Below the pieces are notes generated by a model that saw only the letters and a list, made by a program, of their open reading frames with translations, was not told where the DNA came from and did not search any database. Shown piece after piece: positions 56,138 to 63,930 of a stretch of 64,000 nucleotides of DNA. Source of the stretch: Glycomyces luteolus (GTDB taxonomy: Bacteria; Actinomycetota; Actinomycetes; Mycobacteriales; Micromonosporaceae); the NCBI RefSeq assembly GCF_027622875.1, contig NZ_JAPZVP010000001.1, positions 84,269 through 148,268 on the forward strand. Direction: 5' to 3'. Positions within the stretch are counted from its first letter, which is position 1; the number at the start of each line of letters is the position of its first letter. The translations under genes and the position numbers were made by a program.

Positions 56138-56935
56138 ATGGCAGACAATCGATCAGAAGGCAAACGGCAGGGTTCGGACGAGTACGGCCACCTCACGCCG
56201 CTGTTCCGCGAGCTGGTCTCCCTCGACGAGGGCGACCCGCGCCGAGCGGAAGTGCGAGAGCAGCTGGTCACCGGACACCTTCCCCTGGCCGAGCACATCG
56301 CACAGCGGTTCGCGGGCAAGGGCATCGCAAAGGACGACCTCGTGCAGGTCGCCTCAGTGGGCCTCATTCACGCCGTGGACCGCTTCGACCCCGACCAGGG
56401 GGCGGACTTCCTCTCCTACGCAGTGCCGACGGTGATGGGCGAGGTGCGCCGGCACTTCCGCGACACCAGTTGGCCGATGCGCGTGCCGCGTCGACTGCAG
56501 GAGTTGCGGATCGCGTTGAACCAGGCGGGCGGCGAGCTGTCGCAGCGCCTCGGGCGTCCGCCGACGGACGAGGAGATGGCCGAGCACCTCGGCACCACTG
56601 TCGCCGAAGTGCAGGAGGGTTACGAGGCACGGCAGGCCTACCGGGCGGTCTCGCTGGACGAGCCGCCGTTCGCCGACGGGGAGCGGGCGACGCTCGCCGA
56701 GTCGGTGGGCGAGGAGGACGCCGCGCTCGAACTCGTCGAGAACCACGAGTCGCTGGTGCCGCTCATCCAGGAGCTCCCGCAGCGGGAGCGCAAGATCCTG
56801 GCGCTGCGGTATTACGGCGACATGACGCAGACGCAGATCGCCGAGGAGGTGGGCATCTCGCAGATGCACGTCTCCCGGCTGCTCCACCGGACGCTGGAGG
56901 ATCTGCGCGACGGATTGGGCAAGACCTCCCGTTAG
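56138..56935 (+). CDS. RNA polymerase sigma factor, SigB/SigF/SigG family
   Basis: 265 residues, group 3 sigma-70. Region 2 DDLVQVASVGLIHAVDRFDPDQGADFLSYAVPTVMGEVRRHFRDTSW, region 3 RRLQELRIALNQA..LGRPPTDEEMAEHLG, region 4 LPQRERKILALRYYGDMTQTQIAEEVGISQMHVSRLLHRTL. ATG 56138 is preceded by GGAGGG. No anti-sigma or anti-anti-sigma gene is adjacent, unlike many relatives. It probably transcribes itself and the neighbours to the right. Confidence 0.93.
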   Translation: MADNRSEGKRQGSDEYGHLTPLFRELVSLDEGDPRRAEVREQLVTGHLPLAEHIAQRFAGKGIAKDDLVQVASVGLIHAVDRFDPDQGADFLSYAVPTVMGEVRRHFRDTSWPMRVPRRLQELRIALNQAGGELSQRLGRPPTDEEMAEHLGTTVAEVQEGYEARQAYRAVSLDEPPFADGERATLAESVGEEDAALELVENHESLVPLIQELPQRERKILALRYYGDMTQTQIAEEVGISQMHVSRLLHRTLEDLRDGLGKTSR

Positions 56936-56967
56936 GGGGGCTTGCCCGGACGACGAAGAGCATCGCG

Positions 56968-56999
56968 CCGGAGCGGCGGGCTGAGGCCCGCCGCTCCGG
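56968..56999 (+). terminator. terminator of the sigma gene
   Basis: Perfect hairpin CCGGAGCGGCGGGC-TGAG-GCCCGCCGCTCCGG between convergent stops. Confidence 0.88.
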
Positions 57000-57030
57000 T
57001 TCCTCAGTCGTCTCCCGTTCGCCGCCGCGC

Positions 57031-57597
57031 TCAGACCTCGCGGTGGCTCAGCGTGTCCCTGATCTTGTCGATGAAGCCGATCCCGGGTCCCAGGATGAGA
57101 TTGGCGGGCGGCTGGTCGGGGGCGTTCGGGTGCGGACGGGTGGGCGCGAACTCCTTGGCGGCCAGCACCTTGTAACCGAGGTCCTGCAGCTCCTCCTCGT
57201 CGCAGGCCTCGCGCAGGCGCGGCAGGAGCGTCCGCTCCTCCTCGTCCATGTGGTGGCGGACGTCCTCGATCATCTGCTTGACGAGCTGCTCGAAGTGCGG
57301 GGCCTCCGGGCCGAGCCCTTCGAGGTCCTTCATGACCTCCTCGGCCTCGGCGTGCTCCTCGATCTCGTGGTCGACGATCTTGTCGCCGTCGGCGAGGCGG
57401 GATCTGGCGGCCGGGTACATGAACTGCTCTTCGGCGACCTCGTGGCGGATGATCTCCGCGATGACGTGGTCGACGAGCTCCTTGCGGCCGAAGGCGTGCC
57501 CGGTGTGGCTCTCGAGCTCGACGAAGGCGGCCTCGAATTCGCGGTGGTCCTTGATGATGACGTCGATCAAGTCGGTGTCCTGCTCGGTGTGCGGCAT
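57031..57597 (-). CDS. hemerythrin-domain protein
   Basis: 188 residues; four-helix diiron protein. Iron ligands are visible in IIKDHREFE, IIRHEVAEEQFMYPA, IVDHEIEEHAEAEEV and DVRHHMDEEERTLLP. The C-terminal ~50 residues (Pro-rich, GFIDKIRDTL) are an extra. Likely an oxygen/NO or redox sensor or storage protein in stress. ATG 57597 with GGGAGAGG; SigB-type promoter directly upstream. Confidence 0.9.
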   Translation of the reverse strand: MPHTEQDTDLIDVIIKDHREFEAAFVELESHTGHAFGRKELVDHVIAEIIRHEVAEEQFMYPAARSRLADGDKIVDHEIEEHAEAEEVMKDLEGLGPEAPHFEQLVKQMIEDVRHHMDEEERTLLPRLREACDEEELQDLGYKVLAAKEFAPTRPHPNAPDQPPANLILGPGIGFIDKIRDTLSHREV

Positions 57598-57629
57598 CGG
57601 TCCTCTCCCTTGTGCGGTCCGTTCATTGC

Positions 57630-57654
57630 GTACCCCTGCCCACCCGGGCAAAAC
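57630..57654 (-). promoter_or_regulatory. SigB/SigF-type promoter of hemerythrin gene
   Basis: Minus strand GTTT (57654-57651)-15 bp-GGGTAC (57635-57630), about 30 bases before the start codon. Confidence 0.7.
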
Positions 57655-57668
57655 CCCGCCGGGCGCAG

Positions 57669-57700
57669 CAGCGCCGCCGCGGTTCGCCGCGGCGGCGCTG
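57669..57700 (-). terminator. terminator after the CBS gene
   Basis: Hairpin CAGCGCCGCCGCGG-TTCG-CCGCGGCGGCGCTG between the CBS stop and the hemerythrin promoter. Confidence 0.85.
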
Positions 57701-57757
57701 TCGTTCGCTGGGCGGTCTCGCCCCTGTGGTGTCGCGGGGGCTCCCGGTCGACCGAGG

Positions 57758-58174
57758 TCAGGCCTTGATGGAGCCCACGAGGTCGCCGGTGACCGATTCG
57801 GGCATGCGGTGGGCGATGTCCCCGATGGAGATGATGCCCACGAGCCGGCCCTGGTCGATCACGGGCAGCCGGTTGATCTGGTGCTCCTTCATCTTGGCGA
57901 TGGTGATGTCGACGTCCTCGTTGGCGTCGGCCAGGAACAGGTGGCCCTGCGGCAGCTGGTCGACCGTGTAGGTCTCGGGGTCGTGGCCCTTGGCCATGAC
58001 CTGCAGGACCAGGTCCCGGTCGGTGACCATGCCGTGGAGCTTGTCGTCGTCCGCGCCGCAGATCGGCATGGAGCCGACGTCCAGCTCGGCCATCATCCGG
58101 GCCGCGTTGGCGGCGGTGTCGTTGCTTTTGACACAGGTGCACCCGGTGTGCATGAGGTCGCGTGCGGTTGCCAT
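57758..58174 (-). CDS. two-CBS-domain protein
   Basis: 138 residues forming one Bateman module (ARDLMHTGCTCVKSNDTAANAARMMAELDVGSMPIC... and second repeat HQINRLPVIDQGRLVGIISIGDIA). Such stand-alone proteins bind adenine nucleotides, as in the mycobacterial Hrp1 dormancy protein, which has the same DLM..GxxCV start. ATG 58174 with GGAG is preferred to ATG 58189. Probably co-transcribed with the transketolase 74-90 bases upstream. Confidence 0.88.
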   Translation of the reverse strand: MATARDLMHTGCTCVKSNDTAANAARMMAELDVGSMPICGADDDKLHGMVTDRDLVLQVMAKGHDPETYTVDQLPQGHLFLADANEDVDITIAKMKEHQINRLPVIDQGRLVGIISIGDIAHRMPESVTGDLVGSIKA

Positions 58175-58263
58175 GCTGCTCGTCTCCATTCGTTGAGTCG
58201 TTTGTCACGAGTATCGTTCGCGTGGTTCTTCGGTGCGGCGTTTTCCCGGTTCCCGTTGCCCGC

Positions 58264-60102
58264 TCAGGCCACGAGCCGCTGCGTGGCCCTCACGATCGCG
58301 GCCGCGTCGATCCCGGCCGCCGCCAGCTGCTCGGCCGGCCCGGCCGACCCGGGCATGCCGCGCACGGCCAGCTTGTGGAAGCGCACGTCGGGGATCTGCC
58401 CGGCCACGGCTTCGAGGACGGCGTCGCCGAGGCCCCCGACCGGCCAGTGGTCCTCGACGGTGAGGACGCGGCCGGTGTCCGCGGCGGCCTGGCGGATCGT
58501 GGCGGCGTCGAGGGGCTTGATCGAGTAGGCGTCGATGACGCGCACGGGGATGCCCTCGTCGGCGAGGCGCTCGGCCGCGCTGAGGCTCTCGGAGACGGTG
58601 ATCCCGGCGGCGACGATCACGGCCCTGTCGTGCGCCGAACCGGCCAGGGTCCGGCTGCCGCCGACGGGGAACAGCTCGTCGCCCCGGTAGATCACGGGCG
58701 TCTCGGCGCGGGTGGTGCGCAGGTAGCTGATGCCCGGCAGGTCGGCCATCGTGGCGGTCAGGTGGGCGCACTGGTTCGCGTCGCACGGGTAGAGGACGAC
58801 GCTGCGCCACAGGGCGCGGAACATCGCGAGGTCTTCGAGGCCCATCTGGCTCGGCCCGTCGGCGCCGATCGAGACGCCGGCGTGGGAGCCGACGACGCGC
58901 AGGTCGGCGCCGCCGATCGCGGCCATGCGCAGGAAGTCGTGGGCGCGGGTGAGGAATGCGGCGAACGTCGAGGCGTACGGTATCCAGCCCTGCGTCTGGA
59001 GGCCGACGGCCGCGCCGATCATCTGCTGCTCGGCGATGTAGCACTCGAAGAAGCGGTTCGGGAAGGCCTTCCTGAACGCGGCGGTGCGGGTCGAGTCGGC
59101 GACTTCGCCGTCGAGGACCACCACGTCGGGGTTCGCGTCGCCGAGCGCTTCGAGGGCCGCTCCGAAGCCGTCCCTGGTCGCGGCCTTGCCGCCGACCGAG
59201 AACGTGGGCCGGGCGACCGGCCGGGAAGGCTGCGACCGGCGCGGTTCGCTCGACCGGGGAGGGTTGACGCGGACGCGCGCCTCGCGCACGCCCCCGAGCT
59301 CCACGACGGCCTTCTCCGACTCGTCGAGCGGCTTGCCGTGCAGGCCCTCCTTGTCCTCGGCGGCGGCGACGCCGCGGCCCTTGCGGGTCTTCGCGAGGAT
59401 CACGGTCGGCGTGTCCTGGTGCTCGGCCTCGGCGTACGCCTGGTCGATCTCGGCCGGGTCGTGCCCGTCGATCTCGATGGTGTGCCAGCCGAAACCGCCG
59501 ATCTGGGCCGCGTACGCCCCCGTGTCCCACTCGTAGCGGGTCGGTCCGGTCTGGCCCAGCCGGTTCACGTCGACGATCGCGCACAGGTTCCCCAGCCCGA
59601 AGTCCGCGGCGGCCGCGAACGCCTCCCACATGGAGCCCTCCGCGATCTCGCCGTCCCCGCACAGCACCCAGATCCGCGCGGGCGAACCCGAGAGGCGCGC
59701 GCCCAGCGCCATGCCGACGCCGATCGGCAGGCCCTGCCCGAGCGACCCGGTGGCCACGTCCACCCACGGCAGGCGCGGCGTCGGGTGGCCCTCCAGGTCG
59801 GAGCCCAGCTTGCGGTAGGTGAGCAGATGCTCCTCGTCGATCGCGCCCGCGGCGTGCAGCATCGCGTACAGCAGCGGCGAGGCGTGCCCCTTGGAGAACA
59901 CCAGCCGGTCGTTCCCCGGCAGGTGCGGGTGCTCGAAGTCGTAGTGCAGGTGCCCGGCCAGGAGGCCCGCCATGAGGTCGGCGGCCGACATCGACGACGT
60001 CGGATGCCCCGACCCGGCGCGGGCCGACGCGCGCACCGCGTCGACGCGCAGCTGCTGGCCGAGCTCGGCGATGTCGCTGGTTCGCGCCTCGATCACGCTC
60101 AC
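58264..60102 (-). CDS. transketolase (short, 612 aa)
   Basis: Thiamine-diphosphate enzyme of the pentose-phosphate cycle, in the short class rather than the ~670-residue bacterial type. ThDP/Mg motif GDGEIAEGSMWEA...IVDVNRLGQ, N-terminal GHPTSSMSAADL, SKGHASPLLYA, and the pyrimidine-domain Glu in AEQQMIGAAVG. A charged linker (~270-305) joins the halves. GTG 60102 is very close to GGAGGAG; GTG 60096 has better spacing. SigB-type promoter upstream suggests a stress-induced isoenzyme. Confidence 0.9.
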   Translation of the reverse strand: MSVIEARTSDIAELGQQLRVDAVRASARAGSGHPTSSMSAADLMAGLLAGHLHYDFEHPHLPGNDRLVFSKGHASPLLYAMLHAAGAIDEEHLLTYRKLGSDLEGHPTPRLPWVDVATGSLGQGLPIGVGMALGARLSGSPARIWVLCGDGEIAEGSMWEAFAAAADFGLGNLCAIVDVNRLGQTGPTRYEWDTGAYAAQIGGFGWHTIEIDGHDPAEIDQAYAEAEHQDTPTVILAKTRKGRGVAAAEDKEGLHGKPLDESEKAVVELGGVREARVRVNPPRSSEPRRSQPSRPVARPTFSVGGKAATRDGFGAALEALGDANPDVVVLDGEVADSTRTAAFRKAFPNRFFECYIAEQQMIGAAVGLQTQGWIPYASTFAAFLTRAHDFLRMAAIGGADLRVVGSHAGVSIGADGPSQMGLEDLAMFRALWRSVVLYPCDANQCAHLTATMADLPGISYLRTTRAETPVIYRGDELFPVGGSRTLAGSAHDRAVIVAAGITVSESLSAAERLADEGIPVRVIDAYSIKPLDAATIRQAAADTGRVLTVEDHWPVGGLGDAVLEAVAGQIPDVRFHKLAVRGMPGSAGPAEQLAAAGIDAAAIVRATQRLVA

Positions 60103-60138
60103 GGCTCCTCCAGGGTGTCGGGTGCCTCGACGCGAGGA

Positions 60139-60163
60139 CTACCCGTGCCCAGCGGCCCGAAAC
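60139..60163 (-). promoter_or_regulatory. SigB/SigF-type promoter of transketolase
   Basis: Minus strand GTTT (60163-60160)-15 bp-GGGTAG (60144-60139), one mismatch to GGGTAC, about 40 bases before the start. Confidence 0.6.
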
Positions 60164-60166
60164 CGG

Positions 60167-60191
60167 GTGTCGGAGGGACCCTCCCGGGTAC
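60167..60191 (+). promoter_or_regulatory. SigB/SigF-type promoter of DUF4383 gene
   Basis: GTGT (60167)-15 bp-GGGTAC (60186), divergent from and abutting the transketolase promoter. Confidence 0.55.
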
Positions 60192-60292
60192 CCGAGCCAT
60201 GCGGGTCCATCGGACCCCGCAGCGCGCAGCAGCGCCTGAAGATGCCCATAGGCGGGCTGAGCGGCGCGCTCCACAGGTGAAGGAGGGGAGCG

Positions 60293-60820
60293 ATGAACTC
60301 GCACTCGATGTCCACCACCGGGCACCACTGGTGGGAGGCCGAGCGCCGCCGCACCACCGCCGTCCAAGACGGCGCGTCGGGGATCGGGCTCGTGTTCGTG
60401 GTGGTCGGCGTGCTCGGCTTCCTGCCGGGCATCACCCAGGACTTCTCGAGCATGACCTTCTCGGGGACCGACTCGGAGGCGGAGCTCTTCGGGATCTTCC
60501 AGGTATCGGTGCTCCACAACCTGATCCACCTCGCCTTCGGCGTCCTCGGCCTGTTCATGGCCTGGTTCGTGCGGGCAGCCCGCTGGTACCTCCTCGGCGG
60601 CGGCGTCCTGTACCTGCTGCTCGGCCTGTACGGCTTCCCGGTGGGCGACGAGCACGTGGGCAACTTCCTGCCCGCCAACACCGCCGACGACTGGCTGCAC
60701 CTCGGGCTCGGCCTGCTCATGATCGCGCTCGGCCTGTTCCTGCACACCAAGCTCCCCAAGGAGAGCGAGGCCCGCGGGGAGGGCGACTTCGGCGAGACCA
60801 ACCGCGGCGCCGCACGCTGA
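60293..60820 (+). CDS. DUF4383 membrane protein
   Basis: 175 residues with four helices and the DUF4383 pattern: VVVGVLGFLPG, FGIFQVSVLHNLIHLAFGVLGL, LLGGGVLYLLLGLYGF and WLHLGLGLLMIALGL, where VLHNLIHL and DxWLHLG are diagnostic. GAAGGAGGGGAG precedes the ATG. Found near stress genes in other actinomycetes; function unknown. Confidence 0.88.
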   Translation: MNSHSMSTTGHHWWEAERRRTTAVQDGASGIGLVFVVVGVLGFLPGITQDFSSMTFSGTDSEAELFGIFQVSVLHNLIHLAFGVLGLFMAWFVRAARWYLLGGGVLYLLLGLYGFPVGDEHVGNFLPANTADDWLHLGLGLLMIALGLFLHTKLPKESEARGEGDFGETNRGAAR

Positions 60821-60835
60821 CCCGCGCAGACAGAA

Positions 60836-60866
60836 CGGCGCCTCGGGACGGATTCCCGAGGCGCCG
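60836..60866. terminator. bidirectional terminator
   Basis: Hairpin CGGCGCCTCGGGA-CGGAT-TCCCGAGGCGCCG between convergent genes. Confidence 0.85.
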
Positions 60867-60955
60867 CTCCCGTACTCCGCCGGCCCAGCACGGCAGCCCT
60901 CTACAGACCGCACCGGGCGGCGGGAGCCCCGCAAGACAGGCTTGCCCGGACTGGG

Positions 60956-62335
60956 CTACCCGAAGGCAGCGGAAGTATGCGCCGACCCTCCCAGCAGCGG
61001 ATGCCGGGCCGGAGCGGGCCGGAACGCCAGCCCGAAATGGTCCAGCGTCGCCGGAACGGGACGGCCCGTGAAGATCGGGCTGGGGGAGGACAGGCGCCAC
61101 TCGCGTTCGCGCAGCAGCCGCGCCAGCGCGCTCGTGACGCTGAAGAGCACCAGGTTCCGGCCCGGGCAGCGGGCCGGGCCGCCGCCGAACGGCACGAGCG
61201 CCGGATCCTCCTCGGCGGTGCCGTCGACCCAGATCTCGGGCGCGAACCGGTCCGCGTACCGGCGCGCCGGGTCCCGGTGGAACAGCGGCGTGTAGACCAG
61301 GAACGCGGTGCCCCCGGGCAGGGAACCGCCGCCCCACCGGGTCGGCTCGGTCCCGTCGCGCAGGAGCATCGGCGTGGTCGGCCACAGCCGCAGCGACTCG
61401 AGCGCGCACGCGCGGAGGAACGGCAGTTCGGCGGGCTCGTCCGGGTCCTCGGTGGCGAGCTCGTTCAGCGCCGCCAGCCGGTGGCCGGGATGGACCGCGA
61501 GCAGCGCGAGCGTCCGCGCGATCGCGATGCCCGCCGCGTCGAACGCGAACAGCCAGTGCGCCACCTGGTCCTCGGGCCGGACCGACGCGTCCGCCCCCTG
61601 CCCGCGCACGGCCTCCCCGAGCGTCCCGGGGCCCGCCCCGTCGATCGCCGCGCGCAGCCGCACTGCCAACGCCGCCCGCGCCCGGGAGCGGCGGCGACCC
61701 AGATACGACCAGTTGCCGCTGCGCCGCAGCGAAACGAGCGCCTCGATCAGCTCGCGGTCGGCGGCCCCGCCGAACACGAGCCGACGCACCGTCCGCTGCC
61801 AGGACCGCTCGAGACGCCGCCAGTCCAGCTCGCCGCTGCGGTCCGCGACCGCCGTCAGCCGGTCGACCTCCTCGTGCAGCACCGGCAGCAGCGCGGGCGC
61901 CAGATGGTGCAGCGGCCGGTGCGTCTGCAGCACCGCCTCGTGACTGTGCCGCTTCCAGAATTGCCCCCGCTCCGCCGTCGCCGCCCCGCGCGAGACCAGC
62001 ACGCCGTGCGGCCGGAACTTCCCCAGCGCCGCATGCTTCTCCGCGTTGTCAGGCGTGAACGGTTCGGGCGTGCCCTCGAGCAGCCGCCCCACATGGGCCG
62101 GCGACAGCACCACCGCGATCGACCGGCCCGGCACGCGCAGCCGCAGCGGACCCGGCCCGTGCCGGTCCCGCAGCCGCGACAGCAGCCGCACCGCCGCGCG
62201 GTCCGTCTGCAGCCGCTCCGCCAGCGCCATCGGCGCCCGGCGTCGCTTCACCACCCCCGACGCCACGGTCGGCGCGATCACCTTCAGTCCTATCTCGATG
62301 GTCTCGCGGGTGCTCGCCACCGGTGCCCCGTCCAT
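60956..62335 (-). CDS. cytochrome P450
   Basis: 459 residues. Heme-binding FGGGPARCPGRNL with the axial Cys near 403; K-helix ESLRLW (ExxR); I-helix LFAFDAAGIAIARTL, in which the usual acid-alcohol pair (DT/ET) is not evident, hinting at atypical chemistry. No ferredoxin or reductase lies beside it. ATG 62335 with AAGGGGG upstream and a SigB-type promoter at 62363-62387. Substrate unknown; a fatty-acid or membrane-lipid role under stress is speculation. Confidence 0.87.
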   Translation of the reverse strand: MDGAPVASTRETIEIGLKVIAPTVASGVVKRRRAPMALAERLQTDRAAVRLLSRLRDRHGPGPLRLRVPGRSIAVVLSPAHVGRLLEGTPEPFTPDNAEKHAALGKFRPHGVLVSRGAATAERGQFWKRHSHEAVLQTHRPLHHLAPALLPVLHEEVDRLTAVADRSGELDWRRLERSWQRTVRRLVFGGAADRELIEALVSLRRSGNWSYLGRRRSRARAALAVRLRAAIDGAGPGTLGEAVRGQGADASVRPEDQVAHWLFAFDAAGIAIARTLALLAVHPGHRLAALNELATEDPDEPAELPFLRACALESLRLWPTTPMLLRDGTEPTRWGGGSLPGGTAFLVYTPLFHRDPARRYADRFAPEIWVDGTAEEDPALVPFGGGPARCPGRNLVLFSVTSALARLLREREWRLSSPSPIFTGRPVPATLDHFGLAFRPAPARHPLLGGSAHTSAAFG

Positions 62336-62362
62336 GCCGTTCCCCCTTCGACCTGCGGCCGA

Positions 62363-62387
62363 GTACCCTCCGCGCCCCCGCGAAAAC
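62363..62387 (-). promoter_or_regulatory. SigB/SigF-type promoter of P450 gene
   Basis: Minus strand GTTT (62387-62384)-15 bp-GGGTAC (62368-62363), 28 bases before the ATG. Confidence 0.7.
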
Positions 62388-62396
62388 CGTGTACAG

Positions 62397-62422
62397 GTTT
62401 CCACCGAAGCCGGGCGGGGAAC
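62397..62422 (+). promoter_or_regulatory. SigB/SigF-like promoter of the 62474 gene
   Basis: GTTT (62397)-16 bp-GGGAAC (62417), one mismatch in the -10; divergent from the P450 promoter. Confidence 0.45.
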
Positions 62423-62473
62423 CCGAAGTCCATCGGATGCGGACGAAACCGGACACCTCGGAGGTGAAGGACG

Positions 62474-62806
62474 ATGCCGCAGCAACAGTGGACCAAGAAG
62501 GAAGAACGCCAGTACCGGCACATCCGCGACCAGGCGGAGGACCGCGGCGTGGGACACGAACGCGCCGAGGAGATCGCCGCGCGCACCGTCAACAAGGAAC
62601 GCGCCCGCAAGGGCAGGACCAAGACGGCCAGCCGCACCTCCACACAGGACATGTCGTCCTCGAAGCGGGGAGGCCAGCGATCGCACTCCGGTCCGAAGGG
62701 CCGCACCAAAGAGCAGCTCTACCAGGAGGCCCGCCGCAAGAACATCAAGGGCCGATCCAAGATGAACAAGGCCGAGCTCCAACGCGCCGTCGACAGGCGC
62801 TCCTGA
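62474..62806 (+). CDS. small basic protein with Rho-N/SAP-like C-terminus
   Basis: 110 residues, very rich in Lys, Arg and Gln. The N-terminal WTKKEERQYRHIRDQAEDRG and AEEIAARTVNKERARKG stretch is a conserved actinobacterial plasmid-stabilisation-like module. The C-terminus RTKEQLYQEARRKNIKGRSKMNKAELQRAV is a helix-extended-helix Rho-N/SAP-type nucleic-acid-binding motif. Probably a nucleoid or RNA-binding stress protein. Followed closely by two membrane-associated genes. Confidence 0.82.
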   Translation: MPQQQWTKKEERQYRHIRDQAEDRGVGHERAEEIAARTVNKERARKGRTKTASRTSTQDMSSSKRGGQRSHSGPKGRTKEQLYQEARRKNIKGRSKMNKAELQRAVDRRS

Positions 62807-62829
62807 GCCCGGCGGAGAGAGGTGAGGAC

Positions 62830-63339
62830 ATGGAGGTCCGACACGACCCCCAAGCTCAGGCCCTCCGCGCCACCGAGCGCGAGCACGGCGGCTGGGGCGA
62901 GTACGACAGCCGCGAAGGACCTGAGCACGGCTGGGGCCGCCGCGACCGGAACGAGCCGCAGCGCTCGGTCGGCGCGATCGTGGGCGACCTGACGTCCCAG
63001 GTGGCGCACCTGGCCCGCGTCGAAGCGCAACTGGCCGCACGAGAGATGGGCGACAAGGCCAGGCGGGGCGCGTTCGGAGGCGGCATGTTCGCTCTCGCCG
63101 GCGTCATCGCGATCTACGGCGGGGCGGCGCTGGCCCTCGCGGCGGGCATCGCGCTCGCGCTGGTGTGGCCGGCATGGCTGGCCGCGCTCGTGATGGGCGT
63201 GGCGCTCTTGGCGATAGCGGGGATCTTCGGGCTGGTGGGACGCGCCAAGCTGCGCGCGGCCATGCCGCCGGTCCCCGACGAGACGATGGAGCACGCCCGG
63301 GAGGACGCCCGGGCGCTGAGAGGGAGGATGGAGCGATGA
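62830..63339 (+). CDS. phage-holin-superfamily (actinobacterial holin-X type) membrane protein
   Basis: 169 residues: charged N-terminus, a helix SVGAIVGDLTSQVAHLARVEAQLAAREM typical of PF07332-like proteins, two TM helices (GGMFALAGVIAIYGGAALALAAGIALAL and WLAALVMGVALLAIAGIFGLVG) and a short tail. Despite the name it is a chromosomal family usually paired with DUF3618 genes, as here. Overlaps the next gene by ATGA. Confidence 0.85.
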   Translation: MEVRHDPQAQALRATEREHGGWGEYDSREGPEHGWGRRDRNEPQRSVGAIVGDLTSQVAHLARVEAQLAAREMGDKARRGAFGGGMFALAGVIAIYGGAALALAAGIALALVWPAWLAALVMGVALLAIAGIFGLVGRAKLRAAMPPVPDETMEHAREDARALRGRMER

Positions 63340-63908
63340 CGGGGTGGACGGTGCCGCCGAGCGCGGCGGTCCCGCCCGGCGCCGGGCTCGCGCCGCCCCC
63401 GGCGGTGGGCATGTCCTACCAGCCGGAGGACGAGCGGCCCGAAGAGGAGGAGAACCTGGTGCGCCAACGCGACTGGGCCCTCCAGGACGCCGAGGCGGAC
63501 CAGCACAAGTCCACTGCGGACTTGGAGAAGGACGCCGAGCGGACCCGCGTGCGGGTCAACGACTCGGTGCAGGAGCTGCGGGCCCGGCTCGGGCTCGACC
63601 CGGACACGGGGCACGCGCACGGGCCGTTCGCGCCGGTACGGCGCCACCCTTACACAGTGGTGATCGCGGTGGCGGGCGCGGCGGCGGCGACCGCTGTGGG
63701 GGCGCGCATGGTCCGCGACCACCGCAGGGCCTCCAAGGCCGCGCGCGCCGCCGCGCGGGAGGCGGTCAAGACGACCGAGCGTCGGCGCAAGGCCGCCCGC
63801 AAGGCCGCGCGCAAGCGCTGGGCCGCGGCGAAGGACGTCTTCGGCTCGGCCGCGACGGCCGTGCAGCGGCAGCGCAAGAAGACGATGAAGCGCCTCACCC
63901 ACCGGTGA
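63336..63908 (+). CDS. DUF3618-domain protein
   Basis: 190 residues. A Pro-rich start, then DLEKDAERTRVRVNDSVQELRARLG (DUF3618-like helix), one TM (YTVVIAVAGAAAATAVGARMV) and a long Lys/Arg/Ala-rich C-terminal tail. Companion of the holin-superfamily protein. Membrane-associated with a basic cytosolic tail; function unknown. Last complete gene. Confidence 0.8.
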   Translation: MTGWTVPPSAAVPPGAGLAPPPAVGMSYQPEDERPEEEENLVRQRDWALQDAEADQHKSTADLEKDAERTRVRVNDSVQELRARLGLDPDTGHAHGPFAPVRRHPYTVVIAVAGAAAATAVGARMVRDHRRASKAARAAAREAVKTTERRRKAARKAARKRWAAAKDVFGSAATAVQRQRKKTMKRLTHR

Positions 63909-63930
63909 GGCGACGCACCGACAGCGGAGC

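Noticed and set aside
58205..60934. 909-residue open frame antisense/alternate over the transketolase
   Set aside because: Arg/Gly-rich shadow frame; the transketolase frame carries all catalytic motifs.
60293..63908. Prophage remnant suggested by the holin-superfamily name
   Set aside because: The holin-superfamily/DUF3618 pair is a common chromosomal actinobacterial unit; no phage structural genes are present.
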